A model generated the notes under the pieces. That model made no database searches. It was not told where the DNA came from and was given only the letters and a program-made list of their open reading frames with translations. From contig WMCF01000150.1 of assembly GCA_009792885.1 (NCBI GenBank), positions 822,318-886,317 of the forward strand: 64,000 nucleotides of DNA, in the 5' to 3' direction. Position 1 is the first letter of the stretch. Every line of letters begins with the position of its first letter. The position numbers and the translations under genes were made by a program. This DNA is from Eremophila alpestris peregrina (lineage: Eukaryota; Chordata; Aves; Passeriformes; Alaudidae). Below, piece after piece: positions 11,486 to 22,400 of this stretch.

Positions 11486-14400
11486 GGAGCCATGGGCGCC
11501 CGTGTGTGTGGCAGTGGGGACAAGGGCTCTGTGGGGACAGGGGTTCCAGGACCCTGATAGGGGTACAGCCCCCCAGGCAGCCCCCCTGTGCCTCCAGCAC
11601 CCCAATGCCTGTGGGGGAGAAGCAGGCAGAGGGGCAAGACTCGGCTCTCCTGGGCAGGGCAACCCGCTCCTGCTCACCTGGAGCGCGGCCCCGTGCACCC
11701 AGACCCTTTGTCCCCATCCCCACCCCTGTCCCTAAACCCCTGGCTCCATCCCAGAGGCCACCTACTGCCCACGGTGGTGGCAGAGAGGCAAAGCAGGGGA
11801 CCAGGTCTGGTCCTGGCCCATCCATCCTCTGGGGAGGGAATTGCCAGGGATGGAAGTGGCCATGGGAGCGGGGCTGGGTGTGTCCCAAAGCTCCTGCTGG
11901 AGCCCCTGTGCCCACAGACTGCCTGAGGGGCTGCCAAGGGCTCCCGGGTCCTCTGGAGCAGCCACACACTGCCCTGCCCAGGGCCAGTATTGCACCAGGA
12001 GCCACGAGCAGGACCCTGCCACCACCCCCTAACACCATTGGTGACCCTGAGCCACCTCCCAGAGTGACGCCCCGACGCGTCCCTCCCTGTTTCAGGGCTG
12101 GAGCCAGGCGGGAGGGAGGGAGGGAGGGAGGGAGGGAGGGAGGAAGATGCCACCCTAATTACATCCCTCTCCATTATCCTCGGCAGGTGCTCGCTGAGTC
12201 ACGGCCACCAAGGTGCCGTACCCTGGGCGGGTCAGGCGTCCCGGAGCGGTGCCCCGGTGTCCCCACGGACCCACGAGGGGTGGGCACGCCACGCCAGCTG
12301 CCCCATGCCCACCTTTGCTCAAGGTTTAGGGGGCTCTTCTCCCTACAGCTCACCCCCAGGGGGGCAAAATCCAGTCCACCTCCTCCCCTCACCCTGATGC
12401 TCCACTCCAGACCTTGCTGGCAGCCACGACCACCCCTTTTTTGTGCCTCCCTGCCCCTCACACACCAATTTGTGTTCCCCCCCACTCCCTCCTTTAGCTC
12501 TCCCTCTATCCTTTTCCTCCTGGACCTCGACCTCCTTCCCCAAATCTCTCCTTTCCCCACGCTTACCCTCTGTCCTCCTTCCCCATTCCCACAACCCCCG
12601 ATGCCCCCCTCAGCCTCCCCTCCCAGCACCCCCTTGCCGTGGGCCACCAGCCCCCCCGTGTTCACGTCCCCTTTAAGCCTCCCCAGGCTGGAATGCGAGA
12701 GGAGCATTTCAGCGCCCTGTGAGGTCAGATAGAGACACTATATTTATCTGCCTGGTAACCTGAGCCCTGAATTTCTGCGGTGGTGTTTTTACGTGGCCCC
12801 ACAGCCCTCGGGCTCGGCCCCCTCCCGGCCACTGCGCTCCCTCCCGGGGTGGAGGGGCTGAGCCGGGGGTGTCCTGTCCCCTGAGAAGGGCTCGGCTGCT
12901 GCCCGTCCCCGCATCGCCCATCCGCGGTGCCAGGGGAAGCTCCCCAGGGAGGCAGGATCAGCCCCGAGGGCATCCCCAAATGCCCGGCTGGTCGCCCCTC
13001 GCCGTGCCCTGAGCAGCCGCCACATGCAGGTGAGTGCAGGGGGACACCGCCCCGGGGAGGGGGACACGGGGACAGCCAGAACTGCGCCCCTCTTCCTTCA
13101 GCCGGATAAAACCGCGGGGGAGAGGTTTCTCTCCGGGGAGCGGGTTCAGAGTTCACGCACAAAATGCTGGCTGTGAGCCGCCCTCCCCGGCAGCCTCCTC
13201 ACCCCCGGCGGGGGCAGAGCCGCCTGCCCGAGGGTCCCTTCCTTTTTGTGTCACCCACAGCCGTCAAAGCAGTAACTCATGCCCTGGGTGTTCGGTCAGG
13301 TGGGTTTGGGGTTTCGCTGCCCCGGGGACAGTGACCACCAGGTCCGGCAGCAGGGTGGGGATGTGTCAGCACACGGAGAGAGGTCGGGGCGATGACTCCC
13401 GGCCATGTGCTGTGTGAGCTTGGAGGGTTCTCAGGGGCTGGTCCCGGCTGGATGAGTCACCTTGGGCAGGGCCTGTCACTTTTGGGGGGTGGGAGTGCTG
13501 GGGGGCAGCGCGGGAGCCGGGCTGTGACAGAGGCACCGCAGTCCCCGTCTGTAAACAAGCGTGACTCCGGGCCCTTCCAGGGAGCAAACATTTGGCGGCA
13601 CATTCCCCCCAGGGCTGCTCGGGGTCACCCTTCCCGGAGGGAAATGGATACCTGGAGGAGTTCTGTGCCTGGCTTTCCCATGGGGAACGGGCAGGAGGCT
13701 GTCCCACCCCGCTGGCACGCTCAGCTGGACACGGAGCCCCTCCAGCACAAACCACTCGTGCTTTGGAACGTGCCGAGTGCCCCACACAGGGTCCCCTCTC
13801 TGCCTCCACCACTGCGGAGTCCTGGGAGCTCCCACGTAACCTCCAGGCTGGGACATTGTGTCTCAGGGGACAGGGGACACAGCTCCGAGCCTGCGTAAGC
13901 GAGAAGCAGCTGTGCTGTGACACCTTGGACCGAGCCAGCGCTGTGTAAGCTGAGCTCAGCCCGCTCTGGGGCTCCGTGGCCACCGAAGGGGGACAGCTGC
14001 CACCGGGCACGGGCAGGACAGAGGGGACAGCTGCCACCGGGCACAGCAGCTGGGAACAGAGCAGGGGCTCTGCTCCTCTGCCTCCAGAGGGAAGGTTTTG
14101 CTTCCTCACTTTGAGCTGAGCTTCCCACTGGGAAGGCTGCCGGAGATGGAGGCCAGGGCAGGGCTCCGCAGCACCCTGAGCAGCCCCAAGGTGTCCCACT
14201 CCCATGTCGCGACACTGCCCGGTAACGTGAGCGCAGACCGGACATTCCTGTGCCTCAGCTTCCCCTGACACCCCGCGAGGATGATGAAGGTGCAGGAGGC
14301 CTGACTCAGCCGTGGCGGCCCCAGGGCTTTGCCAGGCAGCAGGAAAGCTCAGCACAATGACGGGTAGGGAGGGGCCAGGCAGCCCAGGAAGCGCTGGGAG

Positions 14401-16425
14401 GAACCGGGGTTTTCTCACACCCCCTCAGCTCCTCTGGCTCCTGGCACGCTCGGCTCTCCCGCCGCCCTGGGGTCCGCTCGGATGTGACATGGGGACTTGG
14501 GAGCACAGGCAAGCCTGGCAGATGTGACATCCCTCCATGGTAAGGCCTCTCTTCCCAAGGAATGGGGCAGCTCCCGTGTCTGGGGCCGGTGCCCGTGCTG
14601 ACCCTGCATCCCTCCATCGGCTCCTCCGCATCCCCAGGGCAGGCGCTGCCCTGTGGAGACCCTGTCCTGCTGCCAGGAGCTCCTGCTGCCCTCCCGTTCT
14701 CAAACTGGTGCTCTCCTGGTGCTGCCGGTGCCAGGAGAGAGCATGGGCACCCGGCAGGGGACGATGGCGTGGGGCTGTCCTGGCACTGTCCCAAGCCAAG
14801 ATCATCTCTGCTGGCGAGGAGGTGGGAGCAGGGGCAGCGGCTGTGCCAGGCTGCTCCGTGCCCCAGCAGGGCAGGCAGCCAGGCATGTGCTCCCGGGGAG
14901 CCCAGGGGCTCCGTCACTCTCATCCTGGCACTCGAGTGCCAGTCCCTTGGCTGGGGTCCCACTCCCTCTGAGTGAAATTCCCCACTGTCTCTGTCAAATC
15001 CTGAGCGGCCGAGCCACGCTCCTGCTGAGGGAGCCAGGCTGGGAAGAGCCGGGTGTTTCGTGGAGCCCTCGCCTGGGAGCAGATTATTCACCCTTCAGCC
15101 TCCGTCCCCAAACAGGTCTGAGCGCTCCACCTCGCTGCTGCTTGTAAATATTTCCCTCCCCGCTGCCGGATGCTGTTCTCTGGGCAGTGACAGCGGCGCC
15201 CGGGATGCAGCCGGCCAGGAGCCCACGGGGGCTGCCCGCTGTCCTTCACATTGAGCCTGCGGGGCTCTGAGCGGGAGCTGTGTCCCCCCAGGGCCAGGCA
15301 GGGAGTGACCCGCTCCTCTTGCCGGGATCCGGCTGTCCCCAAGCCCGGGTGCACCCTCGGTGCTGCCGGGGCCGCGCAAGGGACGGGCCAGGCACAGGCT
15401 CCGGCACCTCCTGGCTTGGAGCCGGGCCAGAGCCCGCCCCGGCTGGGCTGGGAAAAGCCTTTGAATCAGGGTCATCTCCCGGGTGACTGGAGACTCTCGG
15501 AGCCACATGAGCCACTGTCCTGCCAGGGAAGGGACAGCAGTCACCCCGGGAGCTGAGCAGCAGCAGCGCCAGGGCAGAGGAGCTCGGCTGTGGTCCTGCC
15601 TGCCCCGGTGCCACCCACAGCCCCAGGACAGGTAGGGATCCAGCCCTCAGCCTGCCAGCGTGGGTGCTGAGGGCAAACTCTCCTCCTCCAGCTCCTGACA
15701 GCCCGTGTTTGGGGACTGCTGGCCGCCACACCGTCCCTGCTCCGGGCTGGCTCTGCGTGTGCTCTGGGGGCCCCTGTCCCTGTCTCTGTGTGCTCCTCTC
15801 CTGCCCTGTGTGGGAGCCACCAGCTCTCTCTGGGGACTGAGTGAGGGCTGGTAGGGGCACGGCTGTCACCTCACCTGGAGGACTCTCAGCTTGAATTACT
15901 GCTGGGGGCTCACGGGGCACAGCCATGGCAGGGACACAGGAAAGCTTGCCTCAGTTTCCCTCCCACTGAAACAGGGAAGGTGCTGGGCTGGCTGGATCCC
16001 ACCTGCCTGTCTCAGCCCGAGCTGGGCCTGAGCATCACCCTGTGAACAGGCTTCCCACCTGGAGTAGGCACTGGGCATATCTCTCCAGCCCCCAGAGTGG
16101 GACAAATGGTGTGGCAGGGATGCCAGGGTGACTGCTGCAGTTCCTTGGTGTCCATGGGGACGTCTGGCTGTGCCCTGGGGCCCCTTTCTGTCCTATGAGA
16201 TGCCTGGGGGCACAGGGGTGGCAGTGCCAGCCAGGTCCTGCTGTCCCAGGCTCTCCAGGAAGGCTGACAGGTGGCAGGAGCCATGGCCATGCTGTAACCA
16301 AAAGGATCCCCTCTGTCTCCAAAGGGTCTCCAGTGGAGGCAGGATATACTGGGTGGGAGCTGGTGGGTGCCCTGCTGTGCTGACCAGGGCCTGTGGAAGC
16401 TCATCCCTGGGCTCTTCCCTTGCAG
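11486..16425. other. THY1-USP2 intergenic DNA, may hold USP2 untranslated exons
   Basis: No protein-coding gene was recognised in these 4.9 kb. Long frames (417 codons at 11479-12732 +, 350 codons at 13366-14418 -) have no recognisable domains and overlap frames on the other strand. The exon holding the USP2 start codon opens with an acceptor ending at 16425, so an untranslated first exon of long USP2 should lie upstream, perhaps in the CpG-rich 12.8-15.4 kb part. It could not be pinpointed. Confidence 0.5.
12110..12144 (+). repeat. (GGGA)n simple repeat
   Basis: About eight consecutive GGGA/GGAG units. The strand has enough G-triplets in register to form a G-quadruplex in principle. It lies in intergenic DNA between THY1 and USP2. 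Confidence 0.95.
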
Positions 16426-16491
16426 CCGATGCCTCCAGGACAACCCGCTGAGCGCCAGCCTCCAGCATGTCCCAGCTCTCCTCCACCCTGA
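16426..16491 (+). promoter_or_regulatory. USP2: USP2 long-isoform 5' leader with overlapping upstream ORF
   Basis: An acceptor (CCCTTGCAG ending at 16425) opens the exon that carries the long-form ATG at 16467. An upstream ATG at 16429, three bases into the exon, starts a 20-codon frame. That frame stops with TGA at 16489-16491, overlapping the main coding start in a different frame. If included in the mRNA it should lower initiation at the main ATG. Confidence 0.6.
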
Positions 16492-19400
16492 AGCGATACG
16501 TGGACTCCTCCCGCTACGCCGAGAGCACCTACAGCCGAGCGCCCAGCGGCTACAGCTCCTACAGCTCCTATGGATCCACCCTGGCCTACGCAGACAGCGA
16601 CAAAATCGGCTTCAAAGCCAGCTACCTGCCCTCCCCGCGCTACCACCACGCTGGGGGGCTGTCCCCCACCGGCGGCTATGACAGCAGCCGGCTGTACCCC
16701 GACCCCAGCATCCGCCTGAGCCCCTCGTACCTCCGCACGCAGCCGCGCCCGCCCGGCTCCGGCCTCAGCGGCGGTGCCTGCTACACCTTCACCGGCACCG
16801 CCGGCAGCCCCACGGGCTACCTGTCCTCCGCAGCGCCCCTCAGCCGCCACAAATCCATCAGCCACTCGGACCTGGCGCGGGAGTTCTCGGGGCTGCACAC
16901 CTCGGACAGCACGTACCTGCCCGCGGCCGGAGCGCTCAGCGCCCGCAGCCGGCCCGAGCTGCAGGGGCTCTACCAGGCTGCCACTCACTCCGACTACGTC
17001 CGCGGCTACCTGGACAGCTACGGGAGGAAAAGCCACCACGGCAGCCTCTCCACCGGCCACCTCAGCCCCTCCGAGGCCACGCTGCCGCCCTCGGGCAGCC
17101 GCTGTGGCAGCCAGCCCTGCGAGAGGAGCGATGAGCCCTGCGACGTGTCCGCCCAGGAGCCCACGGTACGGGGGCTGGCCGGGGGTGGGGGACACCGCTG
17201 TGCTGGGGGGATGTGGGCGGTGCTGGTGGTGAGCTGAGGAGCCAGAGGCTCTGCCTGGGAACCTGAGAGTGCTGCTCCGTGCCTCAGTTTCTGCGTGTGA
17301 CCCTCTGAGATGCCCTTGCTGGCGCAGCAGTCCCGGCTGAGCTGCTGAGGCAGCCGTGTGCGGGCAGGCTGGTGTCCTCTGGGGGGCTGTGCTCGCAGGG
17401 CACGCTCCCCAAGGAGGCAGGATCGGCCCAGGATTGTGCCCGCTGCACTTTCTGCACGCATGTGACAGCAGGTGACGGCTCCGGCCCCGTGTGGGGCTGA
17501 CGAGGATTTCCTGCTGCCTCATCCCAGATAGGGAAGGTGACATGAGCAGGCTGGGCACTCTCATCCTGCTGGCACAGCTGGTTTGTCTGGTGCTGGCTGT
17601 GCCACAGTGACTCGGTGCCCAGCCATGCCGGTTCCCTGGCACCATCCACTGCCATTTTGGGGCCCCGTGGCCCAGCCTGTGTGGCAGCAGGGGGTTCCCC
17701 ATGGCAGGGCTGCTCCGGGCAGCACCACACGGGTTGGCCGGTGCTCGGTGCCCCAGGTCCCTGTCGGTGCTGCAGCGTCCCCAGAGCCCCAGCCCGGGCC
17801 GGGAGCAGGCACCGCACACACAGCCCGTGCAGGGGAGCAGCCTGGTAATTTTCCACTCAGGTTTCCTTCCAAGATCTGGCCAGGCTCTGCCTGCATTGTC
17901 TCCCACTGTCTTTCCAGTCACCCTCCATTCACCCATGGTCTGAGCTGCCCTCTGGTTCCCTGCGTCTCTGTGCCACCACCATCTGCTGAGCCATGAGAAG
18001 TCCTTCCCCTCACAGGGAAGCAGAAAAGAGTCCCCCAGAAATCTTTCCCTTTGAAGCCAGTGCCCCCACATCCCTCCCTGTGCCCCTTCCCCAGTGCCTT
18101 CCCCCACAGAACCACCTTCAGCAGTGCCCTGCCGTGCTGTGGGACCCCTGTGCCCACTTGCCTCATGCCTGGCCCCAGTCCTGGGGTGAGGGAGCTGGGG
18201 AGTCAGGGCAGGGGAGGATCAGTGCTGTGGAAGGGAATTCCTGCCTCCCCCTCCCACACCAGGCCCTGCTGGGGGGGACCAAGGGGGGATCCAGCGGCTG
18301 CTGCAGCCACTGGCTGTCACAAAAGAGAGGGGACTGCTGGCTGCCACCCTGCCAGAGACCCCCGCACTGCCACCGCAGGGTGCCCACCCCCTGTGCCCAC
18401 ACCCTGCTGTGCTGGGGTGCCAGCCTGCTCCCATGGGACGCCTGTGGGGCAGGTCCCAAACCACGTGAACACAGCCTGGGCTGATGGGTGGCAAAGGTGG
18501 CGCTGGGACAGACACCCATGGCCAGGGCAGGCAGGGTCAGCGACACTGGCTTCGGTTTCCTTGGTGCTTTGATGGGCACACCTGCTATTTTCCACTGCCG
18601 TGGTTTATTCCCTCCCTTTCCCAAGCCGGGAAGCAAAATGTCCCGATCGTAAAGCAGACTCGGGTGCCCGCGGCCGTGCCAGGTGCCGGAAACAAGCGCC
18701 GGCTGCAGCCCCGGAGCTGCCATCGGTTCTGCCCCATTGCCCAGCCCCGAGGGCAGTGTCAGCAGCACCCGCTCCTGACGCAGCCAGGCGACAGCGGGGC
18801 TGGCCCCGCGCCTCCTCCCGTCCCTTTTTCCACCGCCGCCTCTGCGCCTCAGGAGCCGCCATCCAGAGGGGTTTGCAGCCGGGAGCGAGGGTGTCTCCGT
18901 GCGTCCCTACCCCCTCCATCATTCGTGCCTCAGTTTACCGCCCCGTGGGCAAAGGGAGCTGTGTGAAGGTGCGGTCTCAGCGAGGGGCTGCGCTGGCTCC
19001 CGGGAAGGGCAATCTGGCGGGGGGCAGGACTGGAGCTGTGCCGGCCCATTAACCAGCCCGGGTGTACATAGGGTCAGAAGGGCAGGGCCACCCACAAACC
19101 CGCCGGCAGCTCTCCGCAGCCCCATCCTGAGCAGCTGACGTCCCTGGCCCGCGGCCAGCCCTGCCTGCCGCCGCCGTGCCAACCGGGCCTGTGGCAACCT
19201 CTGCCCGTGGCAGAAGGTCACCGCTGCAGAGGGGCCAGCTGAGGCCAGGGGCCTGCCTCTGGGTGACGCCGTCCCACTGGGTGTCCCCCTCTCTCTCCCG
19301 CTCCAGCCCGGCTCTCAGAGCCTGCTCTGGCTGGAGACAATCCAGCCCTTGTGCCCAGGGCGTTCGATGTCACCGGGACACGAGGTTCCACACGGGATGT

Positions 19401-22400
19401 GGCTGCTGTTCCTCTCGCCACGGAACCGGCTGGGCCAGCAGGGTCATCCCCACGGGGAGAGCTGCCCCAGCTCCCTGCACAGCCCTCGGGGCTGGCTGAG
19501 CACCAGTGCCCATCCTGCCCCCGCTGCTGGGAGCCCTGGATTCCCAGGAACTGGCACACGCAGGCCGTGTCCCTGGGCATGGCAGGGCTGCAGGAGGGCA
19601 GGGGGTGTGTGTCCCGGCCTGCACACCGTGTCCCCGTGTGTGTGTACGCCGTACACAGCGCGGGGTGTGTACATGTACACACGTGTGAGCAGGCGCGGGC
19701 CCCGGTTACGACAGGCCTCCTTGTTGTGATGCAAAAGAGCCCTGGCCCTGCAGATGAATAACGCTGCAAGATGCCTCCTCAGATATTTTTCGCTGGTGCC
19801 AAAAATAGTCTCCTTCCCTTCCTCCCTCCCTCCCCCCACGCCGTCCCCAGCCAGCCCCTCCGCTCGGCTGGCTGTGCCGAGCTCTGCTCTGCATCTGCAG
19901 CAGTCAGGATTCAGCAGCAATCTGTTGATGGGGGTGTTTTGGGGGCTCCAGAGGAGGAGAGGAAGGCTCTGCTTAGAGCCCTCTCGGTGAGGCTGGAGGC
20001 TGTGGCTCCGTCAGAGCAGCCCAAAGCGCGCTCCCTGCCCTGGCTGCCCGTGGAAATTTCCCTGAGCAGGCAGAGGAACACCTGGGCACGCACAGCAGGC
20101 GCAGGGCTCCGGCGCTCGTCCTGCCGCGGTCAGAGGGGTGAAGCAGCGGGAGACGCAGGACTAGGACGCAGGACACCCGGGCTCGCTGCCAGCCTCCGCA
20201 TCTGCCCTTGCTGCAGGAGAAGAGCTGGAGCCCTGCCCGTGCCGTGCCTCAGTTTACCGAGGGGAGACACCAGGTGGGGTCTTTGCTCCACGTAGGAATC
20301 GCGGGGAGCTTTTCCCCGGCGCAAGGCACTGAAATATCCTCTGAGCTCAGCGCTAATGCACCCCCCAAAGAGCAGGGAGGTTCCTCCAAAATGTCACTGC
20401 CTGGGAACCTGGCACTGGCACTGCAGGAAAGGCACATGGAGCCCCACAGCCCTGTCCGGCAGCCCGCAGCCCCTCTCTGGGTACGGACACCCCCTGCACC
20501 CACATGCTCTGGGACTGTCCCACTTTTCCCAAGGCAATTTTGGCGACTAACCCCCGGCTGGGGAGCCCCGCTCCCTTGCCCGGCGCCTGCCCGGAGCACA
20601 GCGTGCCGGACAGCCGGTGCCACCAGCCCTGGGCACGCCGAGCTGGGAGCACTGGGGGAGCTCTGGGGGGGACAGGCGCTCCTCCCCAATTCCCCATCGC
20701 CCCCGCGGTGCGCGCACGGTGCCGGTGTTGGGGTACGGCACCGCGGGGAGCCCCGCTGAGAGAGATGCCGAGGGGACACCGCTGTCCCCCGGAGCCCCCC
20801 GCAGCCCCCCGGAGCCGGGGCGGTGTGGCCGCCCCGTTCTGGAGCGTGTCCCCGGGGCAGAGCCGCCCCTCGCGGGCCCCCCTGGCTCCCGGCGCGCTGT
20901 ACCACGCGGTGCGCGGGGGCTGGCCGTCACCGAGCCGTCACCGAGCCGTCACCGAGCCCGGCTGCCGCCTCTCCACCCATTTGATGTCAGAGGCGCTCAG
21001 GTGCCGTCAGCCCCGCAGCCGGCACCGGCTCCGGCCCCGCACGCCCGACACGGGGGGCTCCGAGCCTGACCCCGCGGCCCCGGCTGCAGCCGCCCCCGGC
21101 CCAGGGCGGCCCGGCCGCTGTCCCCCGGCACTCCGCTGCCCGCGGCTGCTAGCCGCCGTCCTGCGCTGCCCGCCGGGGCCACCATGAGGGACTCGTACAC
21201 GGTGACGCTGCCCGAGGAGCCCCCCGCGCTCCCCGACCTTCACAAGGACCTGCGGCCCCGCACCTCCATGCCAGGGTCCCTGCTGGTCTCCACCTTCGTC
21301 GGGCTCGTCCTCAACAAGACCAAGGTACGAGATGCCCGCAGCCGCCGTCCCCCCCACGGCTTGGGGGGCAGAGAAGGGGGCAGCCCCTGCCCTCCCTGGG
21401 GAGAGTGGGGTGCCCTGTGACATCCCCCCGTGTAGAGGATGGGGTGCCCGGGGGTGGGTGCCCTCCCGGCCGCCCGTGGGGACGGCGTGTCCCGGTGTCC
21501 CACGGGATGGCAGGGAGCAGGTGAACTGCACGTGTCAGGACACCTGGGTTCCTCTGCCAGCCCTGCCCTTGCGGTGACCTTGGCCAGGTCCCCGTGTCCC
21601 ACCACAAGGAAGGGTCTGCCGGCCACACTGAGCCCCTCGGCGGTGTCATGGGAGCGAAGCTGGCTGTCCCCGGAGCGGGACAGATCTCTCCCGCAGCGAT
21701 GGCAGAGCAAGGGGCAAGGAGGGCAGGGTCTGGGCACTTATGTAAGTCTGGCTGCTCTGGTTCTCCTGCTGCCCCGACAGGCTCCTGGCAGGCGGACCTG
21801 GATGGGGCAGCACGGTCAGGATCTTGTCCCTTGTCCCCATCGCCTGTCCCTTGTCCCCGTCCTGCGGTGCAGCCTCGGGGAGTCCCCAGCCACGCCGCGT
21901 GAGCCAGCTCTCCTTCACCGCCTCTGAGCATGTCGTGTCCTAGATAAAGCCCTGTACGGGAGAGGGGGATTAGCTGGAGTTGAGTCACCCAGGGGAGGGA
22001 AATCCAGGGGGGGAAATAACACCTCGGTGCACACAGGGCTTGTGGCATGCTAGGGGAGCACCTGACACCCCCTCCTCGGCTCCAGCCCTCCCCTGGGGTT
22101 GTTCCAGGCTCTGGGAGGACAGCCTGGGAGCGGGCTGTGGGGGAGTGCAGGATCTGTGGGGAGGGATGCACCCTCATGGGCAGGACTGGCCGGTCCCTCC
22201 TGGCACACGGCGGGAGCTGCCCGACCAGGGCAACTGGACAGGCACGTCCTGGTGGGGATGGCTGGGGCACACTGGGGCAGCTCCTGGGGGTTCTGCTCAC
22301 CCCTGGCACCGTGACCTTCCCTGGGGTAGCTGTGGGGACACGAGCAGGGCCTCGGGGTTCAGATCCTCCGAGGGATGATGGATGTAAACTGTTGGGGTGC

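Noticed and set aside
11479..12732. 417-codon plus-strand frame after THY1
   Set aside because: Contains a (GGGA)n simple repeat read as Arg/Glu/Gly, has Pro-rich random composition and starts inside the THY1 3' end.
16401..18107. 568-codon open frame on the minus strand
   Set aside because: About half of it is antisense to the long USP2 coding exon, whose codon bias leaves the opposite strand open. It is Ala/Gly/Val-rich with no recognisable domain.
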